Below, in pieces: positions 51,441-59,913 of a stretch of 64,000 bases of DNA; position 1 is the first letter of the stretch; every line of letters starts with the position of its first letter. The notes beneath the pieces were generated by a model that was not told where the DNA came from, did no database searches, and saw only the letters and a program-made list of their open reading frames with translations. This DNA comes from Kribbella monticola. GTDB lineage: Bacteria; Actinomycetota; Actinomycetes; Propionibacteriales; Kribbellaceae. The position numbers and the translations under genes were made by a program. The stretch is from NCBI RefSeq assembly GCF_003261635.1, contig NZ_QFXK01000018.1:101249-165248 (forward strand), in the 5' to 3' direction.

Positions 51441-51480
51441 TGACACCACCCGGCCAGCGACCTGACACACCCCTGACACC
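51441..51480 (-). promoter_or_regulatory. Phased CTGACAC heptamers upstream of the DUF4097 gene
   Basis: The heptamer CTGACAC (GTGTCAG on the gene's strand) starts at 51441, 51463 and 51474. Spacings are 22 and 11 bp, i.e. whole helical turns; the closer pair is separated by exactly 4 bp. Direct 7-mers at 11-bp intervals are the known binding pattern of SARP-type regulators. Confidence 0.5.
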
Positions 51481-51570
51481 ACGGCCTCCTGCGAGGCTTG
51501 GTCACAAGAGCGATCGTGGTATGGCACGGCGAATCGCTGTAGCCGATGGCTGAAAACAAGGAGGTCCCTG

Positions 51571-51793
51571 ATGAAGGCGATCGTTGTGAAGCCGAGGCCA
51601 GGCCGCTGACGGTCTCGCGGTGGACTTCGTCGTTGAGGCCGACCGCGCCCAGTTGAGCGAGCTCGCGCGCCGGGTCCAGGACGGCAGGCTACGCACGAAC
51701 ATCGGTACGACCACGACGCTCACCGACGCCGTCGCCGCTTTCAACACAACCGACCGAGCCAAGGGAAAGACCGTCATCACCGTCAGTCCCTGA
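51571..51793 (+). pseudogene. Relic of an NADPH:quinone-oxidoreductase-like dehydrogenase
   Basis: A strong site (AAGGAGG) precedes ATG 51571, which opens MKAIVVKPRPGR, the normal first residues of an MDR-type dehydrogenase, then a stop. In another frame 51590-51793 encodes the C-terminal ~65 residues of such an enzyme (VDFVVEADRAQLSELARRV, then TLTDAVAAFN and KGKTVITVSP). The ~250-residue middle, with the cofactor site, is missing. A large internal deletion explains both parts. The 12-residue leader ORF may still be translated. Confidence 0.7.
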
Positions 51794-51845
51794 CGACCTC
51801 CGACCAGGCGGCAACCCTTAGCACCGGCGAGGCATTGCAGGCTTG

Positions 51846-51864
51846 AATGTTAGTGACTAACATT
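51846..51864. promoter_or_regulatory. Perfect 19-bp TetR operator
   Basis: AATGTTAGTGACTAACATT is a flawless palindrome (9-bp arms, central G) ending 5 bp before the tetR ATG. The core TTAGT-n-ACTAA is a common TetR half-site style. It should control the tetR-ABC exporter operon. Confidence 0.85.
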
Positions 51865-51869
51865 TGGGA

Positions 51870-52424
51870 ATGGCGTCGAAGAGAGAGCAGACCCGAGAGC
51901 GGCTGTTGACGGCTGCGTTGGAGTTGTTCACCGAACGCGGGTACGACGGGACGAGCGTCGGGGAGATCGCGGCTCGCGCCGGGGTGACGGAGATGACGTT
52001 CTTCCGGCATTTCCCGGCCAAGGCGAGCCTGCTGGTGGACGACCCGTACGACCCGGTGATCGGCTCCGCGATCGCCGAGCAGCCACCCGCACTGGATCCA
52101 ATCACTCGCACCGCGCGCGGAATCCGGTCCGCCTGGCAGCAACTCCCCCAGCCGGCGGTCGAGGAGGTACGGGTCCGGCTCCGCATCGTCGCTCAGACCC
52201 CTGCCTTGCGGGCGAGTATCGCTTCCGGGACGGCCGCCACCGAAACGGTGATCGCGGGCGCTCTGACCGACGCCGGTACGCCGCGCAGTGAAGCGTTGAT
52301 CGCTGCGGCGGCGGTGATGGCTGCGCTCAACACCGCGCTGCTCGAGTGGAGTCTGACCGACGACAACGACCTCGGGAAGGCGATCGAGGTCGCGCTGGAT
52401 GTCTTGGAGGATCGGCGTGGCTGA
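51870..52424 (+). CDS. TetR-family regulator of an ABC exporter
   Basis: This 184-residue regulator has the canonical helix-turn-helix region, RLLTAALELFTERGYDGTSVGEIAARAGVTEMTFFRHFPAK (residues ~10-50). The C-terminal ligand-binding half is variable. The ATG at 51870 is 5 bp after a perfect palindrome, implying autorepression. The downstream ABC ATPase starts within the last codons of this gene, so regulator and exporter are one operon; the ligand may be the exported compound. Confidence 0.92.
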   Translation: MASKREQTRERLLTAALELFTERGYDGTSVGEIAARAGVTEMTFFRHFPAKASLLVDDPYDPVIGSAIAEQPPALDPITRTARGIRSAWQQLPQPAVEEVRVRLRIVAQTPALRASIASGTAATETVIAGALTDAGTPRSEALIAAAAVMAALNTALLEWSLTDDNDLGKAIEVALDVLEDRRG

Positions 52425-53130
52425 CTCCATGGTCGATGCACGCGGGCTCATCCGCACCTTCGACGACGGCACCGGCGTACGCGGCGTCGACATCTCCGTC
52501 GCCCGCGCCGAGATTCACGCGCTCGTGGGGCTGAACGGCGCCGGAAAGTCCACGCTCATGCGGCTACTCCTCGGCATGCTCAGACCGACGGCCGGCACGA
52601 TCACCATCGCCGGCCGCTCCCCAGCCGACACCGACTGGGCAACCGTCGGGCATCTCGTCGACTACCCCTTGGCCTACAGCGAATTGACCAGCCGGCAGAA
52701 CCTGACCCTCGGAGCCAGGCTGCACGGCGTCACACCCCACCAGATCGCGAGCATGGTCGAGGCTGTCATCGCCGAACTGCACTTGACGCAGTACGCCGAT
52801 CGCCGCGCGGGCAAACTGTCGCTGGGCAACCGGCAGCGTCTCGGCCTCGCCTCGGCACTCCAACACGACCCGGCCTTCATCGTCCTCGACGAACCCACCA
52901 ACGGCCTGGATCCCTCCGGCGTCATCCTCCTCCGGGAGGCACTCCTGCGCCGGGCCGGCAACGGCGCCGCAGTACTGGTCAGCAGCCACCATCTCGACGA
53001 GGTCGCCCGGATCGCCGACCGCATCTCGGTCATGAACGCCGGACGGATCATCGGAGCACTCGACCCGCAAGGCATCGACATCGAGCGAGCGTTCTTCGAC
53101 CTCGTGTACAGCGACGACGTGGCCGCATGA
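52417..53130 (+). CDS. ABC exporter ATPase
   Basis: This 237-residue ATP-binding protein starts at GTG 52417 (GGAGG upstream), overlapping the tetR end by 8 nt; an ATG at 52429 is an alternative. Walker A is VGLNGAGKST, the signature motif LSLGNRQRLGLA (LSLGN in place of LSGGQ), Walker B FIVLDEPTNGLDPSG, and the switch His is in SSHHLDEV. It energises the ABC-2 type permease encoded immediately after it. DrrA/CcmA-like exporters of this plan move drugs, lipids or peptides; substrate unknown. Confidence 0.93.
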   Translation: MADSMVDARGLIRTFDDGTGVRGVDISVARAEIHALVGLNGAGKSTLMRLLLGMLRPTAGTITIAGRSPADTDWATVGHLVDYPLAYSELTSRQNLTLGARLHGVTPHQIASMVEAVIAELHLTQYADRRAGKLSLGNRQRLGLASALQHDPAFIVLDEPTNGLDPSGVILLREALLRRAGNGAAVLVSSHHLDEVARIADRISVMNAGRIIGALDPQGIDIERAFFDLVYSDDVAA

Positions 53131-53882
53131 TCATCGGGCTCGTCACCGAGTTCACCAAGCTGGCGCACGCCACCGTGGTGCGAGCCACCACTGCGCTCGT
53201 CGTACTGGGCATCTCGCTGCTCTGCTCCGCGATGCTGCTCGCAGTCCACACCGACGATCCCCAACTCGCGGCCAAACTCGGCCCCCTCATCGACCCGGGC
53301 GGCTGGATCGGCTATCTCACCGTTGCCATCCAGGTGACCGGGGCAGCCGGGTTCGTCGGGTACGGCGTCGTGCTCAGCTGGCTCTTCAGCCGCGAATTCG
53401 CCGACGGCACCATCACCGGCCTGTTCGCGATCCCCGTCCCCCGCCCCACCATCGCCGCCGCGAAACTCGTCGTCTACCTCGCCTGGGGACTCATCACCGC
53501 CGCGTGCCTCCTGGCGGCACTCGTCGTCCTCGGACTCGCCAACGGCCTGGGCCCCATCCCGGCCGACGCCGTACCGGTCATGGGGCGGCAGTTCGCCCTT
53601 TCCCTGTTCACGATCATCCTCGCCACTCCCGCGGCATGGGCAGCCACGCTCGGCCGTTCAGTACTCGCCGGAATCGGCACGACCATCGTCATCCTCGTCC
53701 TGTCCCAGGTCAGCGTCATCGCCGGCGCCGACGGCTGGTTCCCCTTCGCCGCCCCCGCCCTCTGGGCGATCCACAGCGACATCACCGTCGGCCCCCTCCA
53801 ACTAGCACTCGTCGTCCCCGTGGTCGCAGTCAGCGTCACCCTCACCCTCCACTCCTGGCAACACCTCCAACTCGACCGCTAG
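53127..53882 (+). CDS. ABC-2 type exporter permease
   Basis: This 251-residue membrane protein has six predicted helices and the ABC-2 pattern: a short cytoplasmic N terminus (TEFTKLAHATVVRATTALVV), FSREFADGTITGLFAIPVPR after the second helix, and IILATPAAWAATLGR. Its ATG overlaps the ATPase stop (ATGA). Together they form a homodimeric exporter. The stop overlaps the convergent gene's stop by 4 bp. Confidence 0.9.
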   Translation: MIIGLVTEFTKLAHATVVRATTALVVLGISLLCSAMLLAVHTDDPQLAAKLGPLIDPGGWIGYLTVAIQVTGAAGFVGYGVVLSWLFSREFADGTITGLFAIPVPRPTIAAAKLVVYLAWGLITAACLLAALVVLGLANGLGPIPADAVPVMGRQFALSLFTIILATPAAWAATLGRSVLAGIGTTIVILVLSQVSVIAGADGWFPFAAPALWAIHSDITVGPLQLALVVPVVAVSVTLTLHSWQHLQLDR

Positions 53883-54439
53883 GCCGGAGGTGGGGGCGGA
53901 TCGGAGTACCAGCGCCACCAGCTGACACCGCGGCGGCGGGCATCTCTCGTCAGGAGGACCATCGCGAGCACGGTTGTTGCCGAGCCGCCGGCAATCAGCT
54001 CACTGGCGAAGCGCGGCGTATCCCGGTTCGCCAGCCACAGTTCGGCGTCTGCTGCAGCAAGAACAGTCGTCGTGTCGGACGGGTCGTAGAGGATGGCCAG
54101 TGGCGGGGAATAGCGGCTGCCCGCTGCAGGCGGGTGCATGCCTTCGGGTACGCCGTGAGGATTCTCGTCGTCGAAGTCCGACAGCGGGACAGTACGCGGC
54201 ATGCCATCAACCCGGAGGGTCACGAGGACGTCGCCGACGATCGGTGAGCCTCGGTTCGGGTAGACGTCCAGCTCCACCTGATCAGCGGCGGTCGGGACAC
54301 CGTTGGCGAGCAGGTCGCGACTGGTCATTTGCCGAGTGTGGATGTCGATCAGGACACCGAGGCCGACGAATGCCACCACGAGCGCCGGAACCCCAAGCCA
54401 GGTGGGTCCGCGGCCGGGCCAGTCGACTCGTCCGCCCAT
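53879..54439 (-). CDS. Membrane protein of unknown function (DUF3592-like plan)
   Basis: This 186-residue protein begins at ATG 54439 with AGGAGG 7 nt upstream. It has an N-terminal transmembrane helix (LGVPALVVAFVGLGVLI), an extracytoplasmic beta-rich domain (VELDVYPNRG, GDVLVTLRVDG, LAILYDPSDTTTVLAA) and a second helix near the C terminus (ELIAGGSATTVLAMVLLT), then RRRGVSWWRWY and a Pro run. The VLYDPxDP-like segment and two-helix plan match DUF3592 proteins, whose role is unknown. Confidence 0.7.
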   Translation of the reverse strand: MGGRVDWPGRGPTWLGVPALVVAFVGLGVLIDIHTRQMTSRDLLANGVPTAADQVELDVYPNRGSPIVGDVLVTLRVDGMPRTVPLSDFDDENPHGVPEGMHPPAAGSRYSPPLAILYDPSDTTTVLAAADAELWLANRDTPRFASELIAGGSATTVLAMVLLTRDARRRGVSWWRWYSDPPPPPA

Positions 54440-54477
54440 GGTCGCGCCTCCTCTCAATGTTCACGGACTTGCCGGGG

Positions 54478-55767
54478 TCAGGACAGGACGAAGTAGCGCA
54501 GCCATAGGTAGGGGGCGGCGGTGAGGATGGTGATTGCGGTGATGACGACGCCTTTGCGGGTGAATTCCCAGAAGCTGATCGGGTAGCCGGCGCGCAGGGC
54601 GATGCCGATGACGACGACGTTCGCGCTGGCGCCGACGGCGGTGGCGTTGCCGCCGAAGTCGGCTCCCGCGGCGAGCGCCCACCACAGGGCGTGCGCGTGG
54701 GCGTGGTTGGTCACGCCTTTGGTCAGTTCGAGCACGACCGGGCTCATCGTCGCGACGTACGGGATGTTGTCGACGATCCCGGACAACACCGCGGACACGA
54801 ACAGGATCAGCATCACCGCGACCAGCGGCCTGCCCCCGGTCGCATCGCCGACCACTTCGGCGAGATTGGCGATGACGCCGGTCTTGACCAGAGCGCCGAC
54901 CATGACGAACAGGCCCGCGAAGAACAGCAGGGTCTGCCATTCGACGCTGCCCATGTAGTCCTTGGTCGGGACCTTCGAGATCAAGACGAGCAGGCCGGCT
55001 CCGAGCAGCGCGACGACGGCCGGCTCGACGTGGAACAGTGCGTGTCCGACGAAGCCGATCAGTACGGCGAGCAGGACCGCGCCGCTTTTGATCAGCAGCC
55101 GGGAGTCCTGGATCGCTTCCCGCTCGTTCAGCCGCAGAACGTTGTGGACTTTGTCCGGGTCGACGGCGAAGGAGCCTTTGAACAGCCGGGGCAGGACGAG
55201 CGTGAACACGGCCAGCTCGATCGCCACCAGCGGGGTGAGGTGGATCAGGAAGTCGTTGAACGTCAACCCGGACCGGCTGGCGATGATGATGTTGGGCGGG
55301 TCGCCGATCAGCGTGGCGGTGCCGCCGATGTTCGAAGCCATCACCTCGGCGATCAGGAACGGCACCGGATCGACGCCCAGCCGTTCACACACCAGCAGCG
55401 TCACCGGCGCGATCAGCAGCACCGTGGTGACGTTGTCCAGGAACGCCGACGCGATCGCGGTGATCAGCCTAAGCAGGATCATCACCCGCAGCGGCGACCC
55501 CTTGGCCCGCTTGGCCGCCCAGATCGCGACGTACTCGAACACACCGGTACGGCGGAGTACGCCGACGATGATCATCATGCCCAGGAGCAGGAAGATGACG
55601 TTCCAGTCGACGCCGGTCTCCTGCGAGTAGAACGCGTGCTCGGAGTCGGTGACGCCGAAAGCGAGCAGCACTGCCGCCCCACCGAGTGCCGCCAGCAGCT
55701 TGTGAGTCCATTCGGTCGCGATCAGCACGTAGGCGACGACGAATACGACGACAGCGATCACTGTCAT
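54478..55767 (-). CDS. ArsB/NhaD-type ion permease
   Basis: This 429-residue permease has about 11-12 hydrophobic helices and is related to the ArsB/NhaD/CitMHS (ion transporter) superfamily. Diagnostic stretches are [58 protein letters not shown] and [21 protein letters not shown]; the two NG/GG-type re-entrant motifs face each other as expected. Substrate could be Na+/H+, arsenite or a dicarboxylate; no arsenic genes are nearby. It is 19 bp after a CBS-domain gene, which may regulate it in response to nucleotides. Confidence 0.88.
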   Translation of the reverse strand: MTVIAVVVFVVAYVLIATEWTHKLLAALGGAAVLLAFGVTDSEHAFYSQETGVDWNVIFLLLGMMIIVGVLRRTGVFEYVAIWAAKRAKGSPLRVMILLRLITAIASAFLDNVTTVLLIAPVTLLVCERLGVDPVPFLIAEVMASNIGGTATLIGDPPNIIIASRSGLTFNDFLIHLTPLVAIELAVFTLVLPRLFKGSFAVDPDKVHNVLRLNEREAIQDSRLLIKSGAVLLAVLIGFVGHALFHVEPAVVALLGAGLLVLISKVPTKDYMGSVEWQTLLFFAGLFVMVGALVKTGVIANLAEVVGDATGGRPLVAVMLILFVSAVLSGIVDNIPYVATMSPVVLELTKGVTNHAHAHALWWALAAGADFGGNATAVGASANVVVIGIALRAGYPISFWEFTRKGVVITAITILTAAPYLWLRYFVLS

Positions 55768-55786
55768 GTGATCACCTGGGCAGCGG

Positions 55787-56233
55787 TCAGTGGGGTGTGA
55801 CGACCAGTTCCAGCAGGCGGGACGCGGTGATCGCGCCGATGATCTTGCGGCCTTTCATGACCGCGACCAGTGGGCAGCGTAGCCGGGCCATGATCGCCGC
55901 CACCTCGAGGACGGTGTCGTCGTGGTTCACCACCGGCAACTCCACCGGGTCCGACGGCAACAACCGCCGGACGGGTACGTTCGCGAGCTTGTCGGCGACC
56001 TGGTCGGCCAGCGATTCGTCGATCACCCGGGCCAGTGATGGGTCGTCCTGGACATAGCTCGGCACGAGGAACCGCACTACCTGCGAGGCCGGCAGAACCG
56101 AGTGCGGCTCGCCCTTGGAGTCCACGACGATCAACCCGGGCAACCGGCGTACGGCAAGCAACTCCACAGCCTCGCGGGCAGCCGAATCCAGACCGACCAC
56201 CGGAAACTCTTCGGCCATCTGCTCTGCGTGCAC
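55787..56233 (-). CDS. CBS-domain protein
   Basis: This 148-residue protein is a tandem CBS pair: an N-terminal half starting [29 protein letters not shown] and a C-terminal half [54 protein letters not shown] pairs bind adenine nucleotides and sense energy state. The start is GTG 56233 or ATG 56218. Co-transcription with the permease downstream suggests it is that transporter's regulatory partner. Confidence 0.88.
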   Translation of the reverse strand: MHAEQMAEEFPVVGLDSAAREAVELLAVRRLPGLIVVDSKGEPHSVLPASQVVRFLVPSYVQDDPSLARVIDESLADQVADKLANVPVRRLLPSDPVELPVVNHDDTVLEVAAIMARLRCPLVAVMKGRKIIGAITASRLLELVVTPH

Positions 56234-56614
56234 ACCCGCACCCTACGCCGCGACCGCAGCAACCACGCCGCACCAGCTCATACGCGATCATGAGCGCCAC
56301 ACCGCCTCCAGAGTCGTCAACCAGCCCGCACTCCCAACAGGGACGGGCACTGCCGACCAGACTTCCCGGCGCTCCAGCCCCAACCCTGCCCCATCGACAG
56401 GCCCGAGCGCAAACAATCTCCCTTGCTGCAGGCAACGAACGCTGCAACGATCAGGCAACCAAGCCGGCAGCGTGTAACACCCACGCCCACTCCGCAGATA
56501 CAACCAGTGAGTCCGAACCACCAGCGGCGCACGCAGGCGACCGCGGACTCAACAAGGTGTGCCGGGAAGCCTGGTCGGCGACGGATTCAGCGACCCCGCG
56601 AAAGGCACCCGAAG
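56234..56614. other. Gene-free stretch
   Basis: No supported gene, RNA or strong repeat is seen in these 381 bp between the divergent CBS and small-protein genes. Open frames here have Pro/Thr/Arg-rich, low-complexity translations and lack ribosome-binding sites. Confidence 0.55.
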
Positions 56615-56938
56615 ATGCACACCAGCAACGTGAAAGTCCTCCGCGGCCCCCTCACCTTCTGGGGATGGAAAGCACGCCTCGTCCTCGACGGCGACACCGT
56701 CACCATCGAGGAAGACGGCGGCGGACGGAGCATGGTCGTCGGCCTCGCCGAGGTGAAGCGGGCATCGTTCAACTCCACCAACGGTCTGTGGGCTCTCCGG
56801 CTCCGCGACGGCAGACGGCTCTGGCTGCAGTCAGCAGGAGCACTCCTCTCCGCCGACCGCACCCCGGACGGCGAAACAACCAACCGCCTGATCACCGCGC
56901 GCCTGATCCACCACAAGATCCGAGTCTTCGGCGTCTGA
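56615..56938 (+). CDS. Small conserved-looking protein of unknown function
   Basis: This 107-residue product starts at ATG 56615. Longer in-frame starts give low-complexity N termini. It has a compact beta-rich sequence: VLRGPLTFWGWKARLVLDGD, then TVTIEEDGGG, VVGLAEVKRASFNSTNGLWALRLRDGRRLWLQS, and a C-terminal helix ending HHKIRVFGV. The alternating strands and the W-A-L-R-L-x-D-G motif suggest a PH-like or barrel fold. No signal peptide, no transmembrane segment, no obvious partner. Confidence 0.65.
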   Translation: MHTSNVKVLRGPLTFWGWKARLVLDGDTVTIEEDGGGRSMVVGLAEVKRASFNSTNGLWALRLRDGRRLWLQSAGALLSADRTPDGETTNRLITARLIHHKIRVFGV

Positions 56939-56985
56939 AACACCAAGCCCTGTCGACGGTCAGCCCTCTGAGGGGTGGCGACGGG

Positions 56986-57696
56986 TTACTGCGTGGGGCC
57001 GGTTGTCCGGTCCGCCGGCTGGACCCGCGCCAGGTCGGGGTGCCTTCGCCGGTACGCGGCCACGGCGACGACGCTGAGGGCCCAGAGCGTGATGCCCATT
57101 CCGCCGACTGCGAAAAGGCCGTCCAGCGCGTCTGTGAACGGGATCGTGACGGCTGCCGCGGCGAAGCTGGCGCCTCCGACCGTGCCGAGGACGGCGGTCA
57201 AGCGGTTGCCGAGGTTGCCCGTCACGCCGGCGACGAGGGCGAGCAGCGCGATGCCGAGCGCCCATGGGGCGTCGGCGAGCGTCTCGTCGACAGTCATGAA
57301 GACACTCAGCGCGCTCGACCGCCCATCGGCGATGGAGTCGGCGCCCAGAGGTGCGAGCAGGTGGGGAACCATCGCGGATGTTGTCAGGGCCGAGACCACG
57401 ACCATCACACGGACGATGCGTCGGGTGATCGGCGCCAGCTCCGGGCGGCCCCGCAACCGTAGGAAGGCGACCGTGAACAAGGCGAACGCGGCCAGCAGGC
57501 CCAGGTGCGCGGGGTACCAGCTGCTCTGGAGCAGCATGTGGTGCAACTGGGCGACCTTGTTGCCGGTGCCGTTGTCATTGGGGTGCAAGGCCCCGCCGAG
57601 GTTGAACGCCACCGCGGCGCCGGCCAGGGCGGCGATGGTCCCGCCGTCCAGGGTGAGGCGGCGCGAGCGGGCGGGCGAGTCGAGGTTGGTGGTCAT
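56986..57696 (-). CDS. Multi-spanning membrane protein of unknown function
   Basis: This 236-residue protein has about six hydrophobic segments, e.g. GTIAALAGAAVAFNLGGAL, AHLGLLAAFALFTVAFL, VRVMVVVSALTTSAMV, WALGIALLALVAGVTG and MGITLWALSVVAVAAY. A conserved-looking QLHHMLLQSSWYPAHLG loop after the first segment contains His residues. No family is recognised. It is divergent from the membrane-bound LuxR regulator 130 bp away, so regulation by that protein is plausible. Confidence 0.7.
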   Translation of the reverse strand: MTTNLDSPARSRRLTLDGGTIAALAGAAVAFNLGGALHPNDNGTGNKVAQLHHMLLQSSWYPAHLGLLAAFALFTVAFLRLRGRPELAPITRRIVRVMVVVSALTTSAMVPHLLAPLGADSIADGRSSALSVFMTVDETLADAPWALGIALLALVAGVTGNLGNRLTAVLGTVGGASFAAAAVTIPFTDALDGLFAVGGMGITLWALSVVAVAAYRRRHPDLARVQPADRTTGPTQ

Positions 57697-57810
57697 GACC
57701 TTTCCCTTCGTTGGAGGGCTCCACGATCTGCCGACGCCCGTGTTCGCCGGTACGGGGTTGTCCCTGTAATTGCGAAGCAGGGTGTTTCCGGTACGGCGGC
57801 TGTCGTTTGT

Positions 57811-57830
57811 GTCACGATCAGTTGCGTGAC
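57811..57830. promoter_or_regulatory. Inverted repeat at the start of the LuxR gene
   Basis: GTCACG-8 nt-CGTGAC is a 20-bp dyad that includes the GTG start of the LuxR-type gene (57826). It lies in the divergent promoter region and could be its own binding site. Confidence 0.4.
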
Positions 57831-59169
57831 GAAGTCAGCTCGGCGGGAGATGCTCTCGCTGGTCGCTGCGAGCTTCGCGTGTGTCTTGGTCGCGGTGGGC
57901 TTCACCCGGGGTATCTGGTGGAGCAACCTCCACAACGGCATCCTCGGCATCACCCTCTCTCTGGTGGGTGCCTGGTTCGCGGCCGAGCGGCCGCGCAGCC
58001 GCGAGGGCGATCTCTTCCTGGCCGCCGGCCTGGTCGAGGCGGTCATGTTCGCCGGCCGTCAGATCGGCCACACGGCAGCCGGAACCGGCTCCTCATGGCT
58101 GGGCTGGCTCGGTGTTTGGCCGATCGTCGTCGGCATGCTGGTGACGACCTTCGCCGTGGTCTGTTTCCCCGAGGGTCACCTGCCCTCGCGCCGGTGGCGG
58201 CCGGCCGTCGTGGTCGCCTGCGTGCTCGCCGCGGTCTCTGCCATGCTCTCCGCCCTGTGGCCGGTCGAGTGGGCGTCGGCAGGGCTCACGGGACCGCCGC
58301 CGTTCAGCCTGCCGGGACGGGCAACGGCTGCGGTCGTCTGGCAGATCGTGGCCCATCCGCTGTACCTCGTGCTCCAGATCTCGTGGGTCGTCGCGGTTGC
58401 GGTGCGATGGCGCACGGGCCGCAGCCGCGCACCGCTCCTCGGTCTGCTCCTCGGAGTCGCCATCGCCTTCGTGGTGCTCGTGGTGGGGGTGATAGCGGTG
58501 GGCTCGACGACGCCGGGGCTGGTCACGGTGTCGCTGATCCCGCTGGTCGCTGGGTGGTCAGCCCTCTACGGCCACGTGCTCGGGCGGTACCACGCGCTGT
58601 CCTGGCTCACGGATGCGCACAAGCGGCAGGCAGAGCTGCCCACGGCGCTGGCCCGGACCGCCGCGGAGGCGCTGGACGCACCAGGAGCCACCGTGTGGAT
58701 GGGCGACGAGTCGGCGCTGCACGCCGTGGGCGTTTGGCCCGAAACCGACGACGACCCCGCGCCGTGTCCGCTGGACGCGCTTCCCGAGCGCGCGTGGCCG
58801 GTCAGTTCCGGCGGTCGGGTGGTGGGCGCACTCGTCGTACCAAGAGTCACGGTCCTCACGCGCAGTGAGGAGCGGATGATGCAGGACCTCGGTGCCCAGG
58901 CGGCTCTGCTCCTGGACCGGCTCACGCTGGCCGAGGTGGTTCGGCGGGAGACGAGCGCCGGCCACCTCCAGCACCTTTCACCGCGGGAGCGTGAGGTCCT
59001 CGAGCTCATGGCGCGCGGGCTGAGCAATGCAGCGATCTGCCAGGAGCTGCACCTGAGTGTGAAGACGGTCGAACCGCTCATCGGCACCGTCTTCCGCAAG
59101 CTCGGGTTGCACGCCGATCCGACCGTGAACCGCCGTGTGCTCGCGGCCCTGGAGTACCACCGCGGCTGA
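57826..59169 (+). CDS. Membrane-anchored LuxR-family regulator
   Basis: This 447-residue protein (GTG 57826; ATG 57850 also possible) begins with about eight transmembrane helices (~8-250), then a GAF-like region (~270-370; TAAEALDAPGATVWMGDE, VGALVVPRVTVLTRSEERMMQDLGAQ) and a C-terminal LuxR helix-turn-helix (LSPREREVLELMARGLSNAA, then LHLSVKTVEPLIGTVFRKLGL). The recognition helix has PLIGTVF where AHVRNIF-like residues are usual. Membrane-sensing fused directly to DNA binding is a one-component design. Probable target: the divergent membrane-protein gene at 56986. Confidence 0.85.
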   Translation: MTKSARREMLSLVAASFACVLVAVGFTRGIWWSNLHNGILGITLSLVGAWFAAERPRSREGDLFLAAGLVEAVMFAGRQIGHTAAGTGSSWLGWLGVWPIVVGMLVTTFAVVCFPEGHLPSRRWRPAVVVACVLAAVSAMLSALWPVEWASAGLTGPPPFSLPGRATAAVVWQIVAHPLYLVLQISWVVAVAVRWRTGRSRAPLLGLLLGVAIAFVVLVVGVIAVGSTTPGLVTVSLIPLVAGWSALYGHVLGRYHALSWLTDAHKRQAELPTALARTAAEALDAPGATVWMGDESALHAVGVWPETDDDPAPCPLDALPERAWPVSSGGRVVGALVVPRVTVLTRSEERMMQDLGAQAALLLDRLTLAEVVRRETSAGHLQHLSPREREVLELMARGLSNAAICQELHLSVKTVEPLIGTVFRKLGLHADPTVNRRVLAALEYHRG

Positions 59170-59354
59170 CGCCAAGACCTCAACCCGCGTGGACCAAGCC
59201 GATTGGCTCTCGGACTCCCGGAGTACCGACGCAGGTGAGGCTCGCTGCTGTGCGCCCCGGAAGAGAAATTTGCTCTGGTACTGCGATTGACGATGAGCAT
59301 GGTCGAACCGGCTCCGCCGTACGTCTTCGCCAGGGGTCTCCCCACCGGCAGCCC

Positions 59355-59798
59355 TTAGTTGATATCGAATTCGTTGCCTTCCGGGTCGGTCATGGCGACG
59401 GCGTAGTGGTCCAGGCCTTCTTCGGTGAGGGTGTTCAGGCGGGTGGCGCCGAGGGCGACGAGCCGAGCCGCCTCGGCATCGACACGTTCGCGCCTGATGT
59501 CGAGGGACGAGCCACGGCCGCCGCTCGCGTTCACGTCGATATGGATGCGGTTCTTGACCGTCTTCTCGTCAGGGACGATCTGGAACCAGATCCGCGGCCC
59601 TTCACCGTTCGGATCCGCGATGCTGTCCGCACCGATTCCGAGCTCTTCCTCCGGCACACCGATCGACCGGTAGAAGTCGTCCCAGGAGTCGAATCCCTCC
59701 GGCGGCGGCTCGATCACGTAATGCAACGCCTCTGCCCAGAACCGAGCCAACGGCTCAGGCTCCCGACAGTCGATCACCAGTTGATATGACACTGCCAT
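59355..59798 (-). CDS. VOC (glyoxalase-like) family protein
   Basis: This 147-residue protein begins at ATG 59798 (GGAGGT 6 nt upstream). It has the VOC fold: YQLVIDCREPEPLARFWAEALHYVI, PRIWFQIVPDEKTVKNRIHIDV and the closing HYAVAMTDPEGNEFDI. Possible metal ligands are in RIHIDV and GNEFDI. These proteins include glyoxalases, dioxygenases and antibiotic-binding proteins; no substrate is indicated. It is monocistronic, convergent with the LuxR gene. Confidence 0.88.
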   Translation of the reverse strand: MAVSYQLVIDCREPEPLARFWAEALHYVIEPPPEGFDSWDDFYRSIGVPEEELGIGADSIADPNGEGPRIWFQIVPDEKTVKNRIHIDVNASGGRGSSLDIRRERVDAEAARLVALGATRLNTLTEEGLDHYAVAMTDPEGNEFDIN

Positions 59799-59913
59799 CA
59801 AAAACCTCCAGGAGTTGTCCGATTTCTCAACCCTGGCAGGCCGCGCCGACATTTCCGGATCGACTTGAGGAAGCGCCGGCCGGTGAGGGCTTGCAAGATG
59901 CAGAGCAGCGTGA

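Noticed and set aside
56035..57462. 475-residue + strand frame spanning the CBS, gap and membrane-protein regions
   Set aside because: Low-complexity Pro/Arg/Thr translation crossing several better-supported genes on both strands.
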